From the NCBI RefSeq assembly GCF_004135675.1, contig NZ_QHLX01000001.1, positions 62,001-126,000 of the forward strand: DNA of 64,000 bases, in the 5' to 3' direction. A program made the position numbers and the translations under genes. The stretch is from Marinitoga lauensis (lineage in GTDB: Bacteria > Thermotogota > Thermotogae > Petrotogales > Petrotogaceae). Below, in pieces: positions 37,956-47,448 of the stretch. The notes under the pieces were generated by a model, which made no database searches, was not told where the DNA came from, and saw only the letters and a program-made list of their open reading frames with translations. How positions within the stretch are numbered: the stretch's first letter is position 1; each line of letters begins with the position of its first letter.

Positions 37956-38351
37956 TACTCGTTAATTGACTTGTGAGTTTCTCCTATAATCGAATCCTGT
38001 AATAATTCTCCGTTTAAAATGTGCTTTTCTATCAATTCTTTAGCTTTATCTCCTTTTATTTTCCCGTATAATATCGGTTCTTTTCCAGGTTCGTTAACTT
38101 CAACTGTAGGTTCTGCATGGCAATACCCATACAACCCGTTTGAATAACTCTTATATTATCTAAACCCTTTTCTTCAATAGTTTCTATTAATTTTTCAAAA
38201 GTTTCTTTTGCACCAGCTGCAATTCCACATGTTCCCATGGCAACTTTTAATGTAATAATATTTTCTTTATCAGCAACTTTTCTCAAAAATAATTTATTTT
38301 TAGCAGCTTCTTTTGTTTTAATAAATCTTCTAAACTCCTAATTTTAGGCAT
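37956..38351 (-). CDS. Stand-alone thioredoxin-like [2Fe-2S] ferredoxin in the hydrogenase operon
   Basis: About 132 residues after repair: MPKIRSLEDLLKTKEAAKNK, VAMGTCGIAAGAKETFEKLI, VIQTGCMGYCHAEPTVEV and a C-terminal tail. The C-x(n)-C...C-x3-C arrangement matches thioredoxin-like [2Fe-2S] ferredoxins and the N-terminal domain of HydB. It sits between hydC and hydB. It is probably an accessory electron carrier for the hydrogenase. Two missing bases (near 38325 in an A run and near 38125 in GGG) break the frame. Confidence 0.87.
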
Positions 38352-38363
38352 AGAATTCCCTCC

Positions 38364-38867
38364 TTACTTATCCTTTTCTCTATACTCTTTTATTAATCTT
38401 TTTACATCTTTAGTTGTTAACCTTCCATGAACTTCGTCGCCAATCATAACAACCGGTGCTAAACCACAGGCACCTACACATCTTACGGCATGAATACTAA
38501 ATAAGCCATCTCCTGTTGTTTCGTTTTCTTTAATTCCAAGTTGTTTTTTAAACTCCTCTAATATTTCTCCAGAACCTCTAACATAACATGCAGTACCTAA
38601 ACACACATTAATAGGATATTTTCCTTTAGGTTTCATACTAAAAAAATTATAGAAAGTTACCACTCCATATACATCAGACGCATGAACATCCAGTTTTTTT
38701 GCTATAATTTTCTGAACTTCAATAGGTAAGTAACCAATTATTTCTTGAGCTTTATGCAAAACGTGAATAAGATAACTTCTTTTGGTTACTTTATCTTTAC
38801 CTTCTAAATTTAATGAGTCAATGTATTCTTCTACCTGTTTAAATTTACTTTCAAGTTCTACGGACAT
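38364..38867 (-). CDS. hydC: Bifurcating hydrogenase subunit HydC (NuoE-like)
   Basis: The 167-residue protein is a thioredoxin-like [2Fe-2S] subunit. It has the conserved GYLPIEVQKIIAKKLDVHAS, VVTFYNFFSMKPKGKYPINV, CLGTACYVRG and HAVRCVGACGLAPVVMI (four Cys). I chose ATG at 38867 after GGAGGG; upstream in-frame codons lie in the promoter region. It is the first gene of the hydrogenase operon. The gene is intact. Confidence 0.95.
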   Translation of the reverse strand: MSVELESKFKQVEEYIDSLNLEGKDKVTKRSYLIHVLHKAQEIIGYLPIEVQKIIAKKLDVHASDVYGVVTFYNFFSMKPKGKYPINVCLGTACYVRGSGEILEEFKKQLGIKENETTGDGLFSIHAVRCVGACGLAPVVMIGDEVHGRLTTKDVKRLIKEYREKDK

Positions 38868-38934
38868 TCCGTTCCCTCCTTGATGAATGAAATTTTTTAC
38901 TCTATATACAAAAATTATATATATTGAATATATA

Positions 38935-39025
38935 GATATTTTTTTCACAAACTATATTAAAAAAAGATTAATCGGATTTTAAATCTGATAAAAATTATCG
39001 GATATAGATACTTTTTTCACAATTT
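38935..39025 (-). promoter_or_regulatory. Hydrogenase operon control region with repeated TTGTGAAAAAA motif
   Basis: On the minus strand TTGTGAAAAAA-R-TATCTATAT occurs twice, ending near 38935 and 39004, about 68 bases apart. The distal copy can be read as a -35 (TTGTGA) with -10 GATAAT (38994-38999) 17 bases downstream. A near-palindrome, ATCGGATTTTAAATCTGAT (38971-38989), lies at the expected start site. TTGTGA-type half-sites resemble Rex operators. The rest of 38868-39212 is AT-rich and holds nothing else I can assign. Confidence 0.55.
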
Positions 39026-39212
39026 CACAAAAACATTTTAGAATGAAAATCTTTTCATTGTTATTATAGTATATGATGATTTAATTTAATATGTGAAATA
39101 TAACAAATAAGAAAAGAAAAGATTAATTTTACGTAAAATAAACCATATAAAACTACTTTTAGATTAATAATACATAACTTTTTTGCTCTTTGATAATTTT
39201 GGTTCACAATCT

Positions 39213-40235
39213 CTAAAAGAAATTTACAGGTTCAGTAATAATACCCATAAATACAATATCATAATACTCTTTATCAATATATGCGGCTTCTTTTCTTTTA
39301 CCTTCTTTAATAAATCCCAACTTTTCATATAGTGACATTGCTTTAGAATTATTAGAAAATACTTCTAATTCCAATCTATGAATTCTAGGATTTTCTATAC
39401 ACCACGTGAGATGATTGTTTATCATTGTTGTTGCGATACCAATATTTCTAAATTCTTCAAGTACACTAATACCCAATTTTGCAGTTCTTTCTAATCTTTT
39501 TCTTTGAATATTCCAATATATGTCACAATTACCTATTATTTTGTTATCATATTTTGTAACTAAAATTCTTAATCCAAATAAACTTTTTGAAAGATCAATA
39601 ATTTTTCAAAATCCTTTGTAGTTTTATCAAATTCATTTAATTGTGTAGCTAAAGTTTTATTATTTTCTAAAACACGCTCATAAAATTCTACCATGTTTAT
39701 GGTATCATTTTTATTAGGCATTGCTATAAAAATACCTGCACTATCTAATCTATATAAAATAAATTTTTTTCTTGCAAATAATTTTTATTTAATAATAAAT
39801 TTTTAAAATTTTTTGGTTGGAATATATAATAATAATGAATTCATCATCGACAAAATTTGAAATATCATTTAACATTTGAATCATTAAATTGATATTTTCT
39901 ACATCAAAAAACGTAAATTCAACTACATTATTTTTTAATATATATAGGGAAATTATTTCATTATTTTGTTCTAAATATCTAATTCTATATCCTTTTTTAT
40001 AAAAGTTTATTAAATCCCATATTGTAAAAGGTATAAGAGATTTTTTGGTAATTTTTAATATAGAATAAATTAAATCATTGTCAGGATAAAAGTCCATGAA
40101 CGACTTAATTTTTTCTTTTTCCCTTTTTGCTCTAATTATATATAAATTTCCAATGTCATTTATATAATCAAATTCATTTTTTACTTCTGAAAAGAAGTAT
40201 ATATATCTTTTTGGTATTTTTTTAATAGACTCCAA
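39213..40235 (-). CDS. GNAT-family N-acetyltransferase with extra N-terminal domain (frame broken)
   Basis: The C-terminal 110 residues are a clear GNAT domain: LGISVLEEFRNIGIATTMIN (acetyl-CoA motif A) and HRLELEVFSNNSKAMSLYEK followed by LGFIKEG. Upstream, in other frames, follow RLDSAGIFIAMPNKNDTINM and an N-terminal 148-residue part (KRYIYFFSEVKNEFDYINDI) of unknown type. Three one-base additions (near 39805, 39755 and 39605, all A/T runs) join them into one protein of about 340 residues. This could also be two genes. The start is uncertain: TTG at 40235 has a poor ribosome binding site, and the frame is open further up into comM. Confidence 0.65.
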
Positions 40236-40293
40236 AATTTCTCTAAACTCAGATTCATTCTTTATTTTAAAAAATAAATCTCCTAAGCGATTT

Positions 40294-41802
40294 TTATATA
40301 TTACTATTCCCCCTAAATTGAAATGCTTCTGCTATATCTTCAACAGTTATATTGACATTATTTTTTAAATCTGCTATAGTTCTGGAAACTTTTAATACTC
40401 TATTAATACCTCTTCCTGTCAGCTTAAATTTTTTTGCTGCATCCTTTAAGAAATTCTCTACATTATCGTCCAAAATAATATATTTTTTTATCTCTTTTTG
40501 AGAAAGTTTACCATTTAAATTTCCCTGTCTTTTGATCTGAATCATACTTGCTTTTTCAACACGTTCTTTAATTTTTTCCGACTTTTCTCCTTGTACATTA
40601 TTAAACATTTCATCTATTTTAACTCTTGGAACATTAATTCTAATATCTATTCTGTCATAAACTGGACCTGATACTCTTTTATTATAGTTTGTAATCTGAT
40701 TTAAAGAGCACGTACATTCATGTTCTGGATCACCATAATATCCACATGGACATGGGTTTTGTGCAGCAACTAACATAAACTTTGCAGGATATGTTGTAAT
40801 CAATTTCGCCCTTGAAATTGTTACAATTCCATCCTCCATAGGCTGCCTTAATGCCTCTATTACATCTGTCCTAAATTCTGGAAATTCGTCTAAGAACAGA
40901 ACCCCATTATTAGCCAAGCTAACTTCTCCAGGTTTTGAATCTGAACCTCCACCAATTATAGAAGCTGTCGATGCTGAATGATGTGGTGCCCTAAAAGGTC
41001 TTTTATTGATTATTTTATTTAAATAACCATATATTGAATATATTTTAGTAGATTCTATTATTTCTTCACGTGTCATTTCAGGCAATATTGTTGGTATTCG
41101 TCTTGCAATCATTGTTTTTCCAGATCCCGGACTACCTTTCATTAATAGATTATGGAATCCAGCAGCAGCTATTTCCGCTGCTCTTTTGGCAAAAAACTGT
41201 CCTTTTATATCTGAAAAATCCAATGAATTATTTTTATTTTCATAATTCACATTTTGTGGATTTGCCTTAAAATTTTCATTTTCTTCTGAATTAAATATTT
41301 TTAATACATCTATTAGATTCTCAATAACATATACTTCGTTATTTTCTATAAACAATGATTCTTCTTCATTTTCTTTTGGAATTATAAATTTTGCTTCTTT
41401 ATCTTTATGAGATAATTCAAGTAATAATAAAGTTATTCCTGGAATACCTCTAATTTCTCCATTTAACCCTATTTCTCCAAATATATAATAATTTGATATA
41501 TCATAATTTATTTGTTTTGAAGCCAATAAAATAGATATAGCTATTGGTAAATCGAAATGTGTTCCTTGCTTTTTTATATTACTTGGTGCTAGATTAACTG
41601 TGACATTCCCATTGGGAAATGTAAATCCAGTATTTCTAATTGCACTATAAACCCTTTTTTGGCTTTCTAAAATGGCAGTATTAGGCATTCCTACTATTTT
41701 AAATACTTGCTGTGTTGCTTTTGAATTTATATCAACTTCAACAATAATTGGTTTCACTTCAAAACCAGAAACATAAGCACTATTTACTTTAGAATATTTC
41801 AC
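40294..41802 (-). CDS. comM: ComM/YifB-family Mg-chelatase-like AAA+ ATPase
   Basis: The 502-residue protein has the N-terminal Lon-like domain (VKPIIVEVDINSKATQQVFK, VNLAPSNIKKQGTHFDLP), Walker A LMKGSPGSGKTMIARRIP, FRAPHHSASTASIIGGG and a zinc-finger-like cluster (NPCPCGYYGDPEHECTCS). In naturally competent bacteria ComM is a branch-migration helicase for integrating foreign DNA. It starts with GTG after GGGGATTGGG and lies 19 bases after the threonine aldolase gene. The gene is intact. Confidence 0.95.
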   Translation of the reverse strand: MKYSKVNSAYVSGFEVKPIIVEVDINSKATQQVFKIVGMPNTAILESQKRVYSAIRNTGFTFPNGNVTVNLAPSNIKKQGTHFDLPIAISILLASKQINYDISNYYIFGEIGLNGEIRGIPGITLLLLELSHKDKEAKFIIPKENEEESLFIENNEVYVIENLIDVLKIFNSEENENFKANPQNVNYENKNNSLDFSDIKGQFFAKRAAEIAAAGFHNLLMKGSPGSGKTMIARRIPTILPEMTREEIIESTKIYSIYGYLNKIINKRPFRAPHHSASTASIIGGGSDSKPGEVSLANNGVLFLDEFPEFRTDVIEALRQPMEDGIVTISRAKLITTYPAKFMLVAAQNPCPCGYYGDPEHECTCSLNQITNYNKRVSGPVYDRIDIRINVPRVKIDEMFNNVQGEKSEKIKERVEKASMIQIKRQGNLNGKLSQKEIKKYIILDDNVENFLKDAAKKFKLTGRGINRVLKVSRTIADLKNNVNITVEDIAEAFQFRGNSNI

Positions 41803-41821
41803 CCCAATCCCCTTTTTCTTT

Positions 41822-42844
41822 TTAATTGAAAAACTTATCCATTATTTCAATTGTTTTATCAATATCAGATTTTTTTATCCAGTAATGAGTGACAAACCTA
41901 TATACCCCTTCTTCCGGTGGATTGATTTTAATTCCATTTTCTTTTAAAAAAGATATGAATTTATTATCATCAATTTCTTTATTTATTTTAAAAAATATCA
42001 TATTAATTTCCACCTGTTCAACTATTTCAATAAAATCAAATTTAGACAATTTTTCCTCTAAATATTTAGCATTCTCATGATCTTCATGAAGCCTAAAACG
42101 CATTTTTTCTAAAGATATTATTCCTGCAGCGGCAAGTATTCCCGCCTGTCTTAAACCTCCACCCATAATTTTTCTATTCTTTTTAGCTTTTTCTATAAAT
42201 TCTTTTTTTCCTACTAATATAGAACCTATAGGAGCACATAATCCTTTTGACAAACAAAAACTAATAGAGTCAACATATTGAGCAATCTCCTTTGGCGCTA
42301 CATTTAATGCCGTAGCAGCATTAAATATTCTCGCACCATCTAAATGGATAGGAATATTATATTTATTGGCGATATTTTTTATTTCTTTGAAATTTTCAAG
42401 AGGTATAGCACGTCCATTGGAATGCGCATTTTCTAAAGCTATCAAAGCTGTTTTGGGATAATGAATATCTTCTTCTTTCCTTATTTTAGCTTCAATCTTT
42501 TCAGGTGATAATATACCTCTATTTGATTCAACGGTTCTTAACTGAACTCCTGCAATTACTGCCGCTGCTCCTGCTTCGTGTTGAACAATATGGCAATCAT
42601 CTCCAAGTATTACTTCATCACCTTTATTGCAATGTGTAAAAAGCGCTAATTGATTACCAAATGTTCCGCTTGGAACAAAAAGTCCTGCTTCTTTCCCTAA
42701 TATTTCAGCTGCCATTTTTTCCAACTTTTTTACAGTTGGATCTTCATCATATACGTCATCTCCAATTTCTGCTTCACACATTGCTTTTCTCATTTCCTCA
42801 GTTGGGTGTGTTACTGTATCGCTTCTTAAATCTATAAAATTCAT
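41822..42844 (-). CDS. ltaE: Low-specificity L-threonine aldolase
   Basis: The 340-residue fold-I PLP enzyme cleaves threonine/allo-threonine to glycine and acetaldehyde. It shows the N-terminal FIDLRSDTVTHPTEEMRKAM, DDVYDEDPTVKKLE, LDGARIFNAA and the PLP lysine in FCLSKGLCAPIGS. Its start follows AGGGGGATT, nine bases after the NiaR gene. Its place between a niacin regulator and ComM suggests co-transcription rather than a pathway link. Confidence 0.94.
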   Translation of the reverse strand: MNFIDLRSDTVTHPTEEMRKAMCEAEIGDDVYDEDPTVKKLEKMAAEILGKEAGLFVPSGTFGNQLALFTHCNKGDEVILGDDCHIVQHEAGAAAVIAGVQLRTVESNRGILSPEKIEAKIRKEEDIHYPKTALIALENAHSNGRAIPLENFKEIKNIANKYNIPIHLDGARIFNAATALNVAPKEIAQYVDSISFCLSKGLCAPIGSILVGKKEFIEKAKKNRKIMGGGLRQAGILAAAGIISLEKMRFRLHEDHENAKYLEEKLSKFDFIEIVEQVEINMIFFKINKEIDDNKFISFLKENGIKINPPEEGVYRFVTHYWIKKSDIDKTIEIMDKFFN

Positions 42845-42853
42845 CTAATCCCC

Positions 42854-43351
42854 CTAGAATTCTAAAATGAGATAATCTCTTATTGCTACTTTTACATTTT
42901 CAAATACTTCTTCATTTGGAACTTCAATAGTATGAATATGAACACCATTAGCTAATTCTAATAGTGGTGTAGCTTTGGTTGTTTTCAAAAGGCTCATAAA
43001 TTTTATTACATCTTCTTCATTTTTTACATCAATTCTACCCTTTATTTCTCCATATATTGGATGTTCAACAATTACATCTAATACTTTACCACCTGCTTTT
43101 ATTATTGCTACTAATTCTTTTTCTATTTCTTCTGTTGAATGTTTTACCGCTATCATTTTTCTTAATCCTTCTTCACGTTCTAAAATATATCCTTCTCTTG
43201 TCGATATAATTTTATGACCTTCAGATTTTAATTTTGATATATACTGAATTATCATTTGTCTACTAACCCTAATCTTTTCAGCTAATTCTTTACCTTTTAC
43301 AGGTACATCAGACTTTTCTAGAATTTTTAAAATCTTTTTTTTATTTTCCAT
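42854..43351 (-). CDS. niaR: NiaR-type niacin-responsive repressor
   Basis: The 165-residue protein has an N-terminal winged helix (GKELAEKIRVSRQMIIQYIS, followed by GYIL) and a C-terminal 3H domain with the three conserved histidines: VKHSTEEIEKEL, VEHPIYGEIKG and NGVHIHTIEV. In Thermotoga and Bacillus this family represses NAD synthesis and niacin uptake when nicotinate is present. No NAD salvage gene is adjacent, though nadD lies about 9 kb away. It overlaps the HD gene by 11 bases. Confidence 0.93.
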   Translation of the reverse strand: MENKKKILKILEKSDVPVKGKELAEKIRVSRQMIIQYISKLKSEGHKIISTREGYILEREEGLRKMIAVKHSTEEIEKELVAIIKAGGKVLDVIVEHPIYGEIKGRIDVKNEEDVIKFMSLLKTTKATPLLELANGVHIHTIEVPNEEVFENVKVAIRDYLILEF

Positions 43352-43928
43352 AATACACCTCTAATTCTTTCTTTAATCCTTCGATATAATCTTCAATAAC
43401 TTTTGATTTTTCTTCTGCTATCTTTTTTCCAGTATTAGTATGCATTAAATTTTTTAATTTTAATATTTTATCATAAAAATGTTTTATTCTTTCCTGTATA
43501 TTTCCACCATTTTTATGCATAAATACCCGAGCTATTCCAATATACCCTAAAGCATCCAATCTATCCGCATCTTGAAGAATCTTTGCTTCTAATGTATCAG
43601 GAATAATTCCTTTACTAAACCTATGATTTTCTATGCAATATGAAACTTCTTTATACTTTGGATAGTTAATACTTTTTAGATATATTTCTGCCTTTTTTGC
43701 ACCTTCTAAAGCATGATCTCTTATTTTTCCTATTACTTCATCATGTCTGGCAATATCATGTAACAGCGCTGCAATAATAACCATTTCAACATCTGCATTT
43801 TCTTCTATGGCAATTTCTTCAGCATATTTTGTTACTCTCAAAACATGTCCTATATCATGCGTATCATCAAACACTTGATTTAATACATAATTATAAACAA
43901 AGTTTATATATTTCGATGTTTTTAACAT
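43341..43928 (-). CDS. HD-domain phosphohydrolase
   Basis: The 195-residue protein has the HD metal-binding motifs DDTHDIGHVLRVTKYAEEIA, LLHDIARHD, HALEGAKKAEIYL and ILQDADRLDALGYIGIARVF. It resembles the YedJ/YpgQ-like hydrolases of unclear substrate (often nucleotides). The start follows GGAGGATTATT. It is the first gene of the minus-strand unit HD, niaR, ltaE, comM, GNAT. Confidence 0.9.
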   Translation of the reverse strand: MLKTSKYINFVYNYVLNQVFDDTHDIGHVLRVTKYAEEIAIEENADVEMVIIAALLHDIARHDEVIGKIRDHALEGAKKAEIYLKSINYPKYKEVSYCIENHRFSKGIIPDTLEAKILQDADRLDALGYIGIARVFMHKNGGNIQERIKHFYDKILKLKNLMHTNTGKKIAEEKSKVIEDYIEGLKKELEVYYGK

Positions 43929-44129
43929 AATAATCCTCCAATAATTAACAAATATATTTTTATTATATCATTTTGAAAAAAGCAAATCAATTGTATTTTT
44001 AATTGCCAGAGAAGATTTTTAGTTTTTTGAAAAATATTTAACTTTTGTTATCCAGTCCGAAATAAAATATTTATTTTCGATTACAGTTAAATAATTAGTA
44101 AAACTTACTTATTTTATATCCACTTTTTG

Positions 44130-44158
44130 TTTAACTATATTAAAGTTTGATGTATAAT
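44130..44158 (+). promoter_or_regulatory. Possible promoter of the proline-oxidation operon
   Basis: TTTAAC (44130-44135) and TATAAT (44153-44158) are 17 bases apart. A small hairpin, ATGAAA-CTT-TTTCAT, lies between -10 and the GGGGGGG ribosome binding site. The rest of 43929-44190, between two divergent operons, shows no other clear feature. Confidence 0.55.
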
Positions 44159-44190
44159 ATTAATGAAACTTTTTTCATGGGGGGGATATT

Positions 44191-44504
44191 TTGAGGATAC
44201 AAAATCATCCTATTTTAGAATTTAAAAAAAGCAAAAAAATCAAATTTTATTTTGAAGATCAAGAAGTATGGGATATGAGGGTGAAACAATTGCTGCTGCA
44301 TTACACGCATTAGGAATTTGGGAATATAGAGAAGGATTAAAAACAGGACGCCCAAGAGGGTTATTTTGTGCTATTGGTCATTGTTCCTCATGCTTGATGA
44401 ATGTAAATGGAATCCCAAATACTCGTATATGTATAACACCATTAAAAGAAGGAATGATTGTAAAAAAACAAACTCCAAAGGGTGATTTAATTGAAAAATT
44501 ATGA
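44191..44504 (+). CDS. [2Fe-2S] ferredoxin-like subunit of a proline dehydrogenase-type complex
   Basis: About 104 residues. The C-terminal part has GYEGETIAAALHALGI, RGLFCAIGHCSSCLMNVNG and RICITPLKEG, the plant-type [2Fe-2S] pattern of HcnA/sarcosine oxidase-like small subunits. The N-terminal part (NHPILEFKKSKKIKFYFEDQ) is one frame off; restoring one base near 44270 joins them. I chose TTG at 44191 after a G-rich ribosome binding site. It overlaps the next gene. It probably passes electrons within the complex encoded by 44191-47432. Confidence 0.82.
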
Positions 44505-46025
44505 CGTATTAATAATTGGTGGGGACCAGCAGGTATCAGTGCTGCTCTTGCAGCGGCCAGGAAAAATTTGAATGTTGCCATTTTTGAAGAAAAAGAATTT
44601 TTAGGTGGTCAATTAATAAAACAAACACATAAATTTTTTGGTTCTAAAGATGAATCCGCTGGAATACGTGGTATCTATATTGCAAAGAATTTAATTAATG
44701 AAATTGAAAAAACAGAAAACATTGACTTATACCTGAATTCCATGGTTATGGGTTATTATGAAGATGGTGTAATAACCGCTTTAGTTAATAATAAAATGGA
44801 AAAATTCATCCCTAAAAAAGTTATTATTGCTACAGGTGCTTTTGAAAAATCTATACCCTTTGAAAACGATGATTTACCAGGGGTTTTCGGAGCAGGTGCT
44901 GTACAAACTTTGATGAATGTTTATGGAATTTTACCTGGGAAAGATGTATTAATGATTGGTTCAGGAAATATAGGATTAATTGTTTCTTATCAATTAGCTC
45001 AGGCGAGAGCAAATGTCAAAGGAATTGTTGAAATTTCTGATCATATTGGTGGCTATTTGGTTCATGCTTCAAAAGTCAGAAGATTAGGAATACCTATTTA
45101 TACCCAACATACTATAGTAAAAGCTTTAGGAAAGAATAAAGTTGAAGGAGCAATAATTGAAAACATTCAAACACATGAAAAAAAAGAAATATCCTGTGAT
45201 GTTATATGTCTAGCTACAGGACTAATGCCTCTTTCTGACATTTTAAATCAAATAAATTGTGAAATGAAATATATTCCGGAATTAGGTGGTTTCGTTCCAA
45301 TCAGAGATGAAAATTTAAAAACTACTGTCGAAAATGTTTTTGTAGCAGGTGATGTCGCAGGAATAGAAGAAGCTACTGCCGCTATGCTTGAAGGAGAGCT
45401 CACAGGATTATATGCTGCTTATGAAATAACAGGAAAATTCGATAAGAGAATTAATACTATAAAAGAACGTCTTAAAGATTTAAGAAAAACTTCTTCAAAA
45501 GTCGTAAATGGTTTAAAAAAATTGAATTTATATGAAGATTTTATTGTAGAACCTCATGAATCCCTTGGTGATTTACACAAAACCGGGATTCCAGAAGAAG
45601 AAAAAATCGAAAACTTACTTTCTTCAAAAAAAGAAAGATTTGCGATTTTAGAATGTTTCCAAAAAATACCTTGTAATCCATGTGTTTCCAGCTGTCCTAC
45701 AAATGCCATAAAAATGGATGGATTAAATGAGATTCCGAAGTTGGATTATGATAAATGTATAGGTTGTGGTAATTGTGTTGCAGTATGTCCAGGATTGGCA
45801 ATTTTCGTAATTGATAAAAAGAAAGAAAGTGTAATATTACCATATGAATTTTATCCTCTTCCGGAAAAAGGTGAATTTGTTGAAATCCTGGATAGAGAAG
45901 GTAATTTGTTGGAAAGAAATCAAGTATTAAGCATTAGAAAAATGAAAGATAAAACAAACTTAATAGAGGTTAAAGTTTCAAAAGAAAATTTAAAACATTC
46001 ACGCCACATAAGGGTGGTGAGATGA
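44491..46025 (+). CDS. FAD/NAD(P)-binding alpha subunit with C-terminal ferredoxin domain
   Basis: About 511 residues after repair. The N terminus is the FAD site MKNYDVLIIGGGPAGISAAL. The middle contains the second Rossmann motif DVLMIGSGNIGLIVSY and VFVAGDVAGIEEA. The C-terminal part has NPCVSSCPTNAIKM and CIGCGNCVAVCPGLAIF, two Fe-S motifs. It resembles the alpha subunit of archaeal dye-linked proline dehydrogenases and HcnB. It starts with TTG overlapping the previous stop. A missing G near 44521 (IIGG/GPAG) breaks the frame. Confidence 0.85.
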
Positions 46026-46303
46026 TGGATGATGAAAAAATCATTGTTTGTAGATGTGAAGATATTACGTTAAAAGAAATAAGAGACTTAATAAAAGAGG
46101 GTTTTACTACTGTAGAAGAAATAAAAAGAGTATCAAGAGCAGGAATGGGGCCATGTCAGGGAAAAACATGCGGCCCAATAATTGCAAGAGAAATATCCAG
46201 AATTACTGGAAAACCTATTGAAGAAGTTTATAAACCGCATAACAGACCACCTTTTGGAGGAATTTTTTTCAAAGAGATTGTGGGTGAAACTGATGAAAAA
46301 TAG
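46022..46303 (+). CDS. BFD-like [2Fe-2S] subunit
   Basis: The 93-residue protein has the BFD-type motif CRCEDITLKEIRDLIKEG...GMGPCQGKTCGPII with C-x-C and C-x4-C. Such domains appear as separate subunits in multisubunit proline dehydrogenases. It overlaps both neighbouring genes by a few bases, which supports a fixed complex. The C-terminal YKPHNRPPFGGI motif is also typical of this subunit. Confidence 0.88.
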   Translation: MMDDEKIIVCRCEDITLKEIRDLIKEGFTTVEEIKRVSRAGMGPCQGKTCGPIIAREISRITGKPIEEVYKPHNRPPFGGIFFKEIVGETDEK

Positions 46304-47432
46304 AGCAGCTGTTGTAATTATCGGCGGAGGAATTAATGGAGTATCAATTGCATATAATCTGGCTAAAGCTGGCGTAAAAGATGTCATTGTGCTTGAGAAA
46401 AAGTTTTTAGCCTATGGGGCAACCGGAAGATGTGGTGCTGGTGTTAGGCAACAATGGGGAACAAAACAAAATTGTATTTTATCAAGAGAAAGTGTAAAAA
46501 TTTTTGAAAATATAAAAGATGAATTAAAGGTTGATATTGATATAGAATTCAAACAAAAAGGATATTTACTTCTTGCTTTTACTGAAAAAGAATGGAATCA
46601 ATTTCATAAAAATGTACAACTACAAAATTCTTTAGGAATTAATTCTAAGTTATTATCTCCACAAGAAGCAAAAGAAATAGTACCTTTTCTAAATACTGAG
46701 AAACTTTTAGGTGCAGCATATTATGAAAAAGATGGACATGCAAACCCTTTTTTAACAACATTGGCATATGCTAAAGCTGCTGAAAAGCTCGGTGTAAAAA
46801 TTTATAAAGGTGTAGAAGTATTCGATATTCATGTAAAAGAAGGAAAAATAAAAGGCGTATATACCAATCACGGTTATATTGCAACAGAAAAAATAGTCAA
46901 TGCAGCAGGTGGCTGGTCTCAAGAAATTGGAAAAATGGTAGGAGTTGATTTACCTGTTTATTCCGAACGACATGAAATATTAGCAACAGAACCTGTTAAT
47001 GAAATTCTTGGGCCAATGGTAATGTCTTTTTCATACAATATCTATTGTCAACAAACACCGCACGGGTCATTTGTTATGGGATATGGCCCAAAAGAAACTT
47101 CTAAAAGCATGCGAAGTACATGGCAATTTTTAGAAACAATGGCAAAAAAGGTCACTTATTTACTTCCACCTACCAAAAATTTACGTGTGGTGAGACAATG
47201 GGCGGGATATTATAATATATCTCCAGATAGACAACCTATAGTAAGCAGTTGTAATGAAGTAGAAGGATTTTATATGGCTATAGGATTTAGCGGTCATGGA
47301 TTTATGTTAGCACCTGCTGTAGGAGTTATAATGAAAGATATAATTTTAGGTAATAAATTAACGTGGGATGTTGTATTAGATATTGGTAGATTTGAACGTA
47401 ATGAAATTATTAAAGAACCATCAGTAGTATAA
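46293..47432 (+). CDS. FAD-dependent amine oxidoreductase, probable proline dehydrogenase beta subunit
   Basis: The 379-residue protein belongs to the DAO family (sarcosine oxidase beta/glycine oxidase-like). It has VVIIGGGINGVSIAYNLAKA, the segment ATGRCGAGVRQQWGTKQN, VNAAGGWSQEIG and AIGFSGHGFMLAPAVGVIM. With the three preceding genes it matches the four-subunit dye-linked L-proline dehydrogenase known from Thermococcales; the following P5C dehydrogenase supports proline as substrate. I chose ATG at 46293; GTG at 46284 is an alternative. Other secondary amines cannot be excluded. Confidence 0.85.
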   Translation: MKNRAAVVIIGGGINGVSIAYNLAKAGVKDVIVLEKKFLAYGATGRCGAGVRQQWGTKQNCILSRESVKIFENIKDELKVDIDIEFKQKGYLLLAFTEKEWNQFHKNVQLQNSLGINSKLLSPQEAKEIVPFLNTEKLLGAAYYEKDGHANPFLTTLAYAKAAEKLGVKIYKGVEVFDIHVKEGKIKGVYTNHGYIATEKIVNAAGGWSQEIGKMVGVDLPVYSERHEILATEPVNEILGPMVMSFSYNIYCQQTPHGSFVMGYGPKETSKSMRSTWQFLETMAKKVTYLLPPTKNLRVVRQWAGYYNISPDRQPIVSSCNEVEGFYMAIGFSGHGFMLAPAVGVIMKDIILGNKLTWDVVLDIGRFERNEIIKEPSVV

Positions 47433-47448
47433 AAGGAGGGATTTGGGA

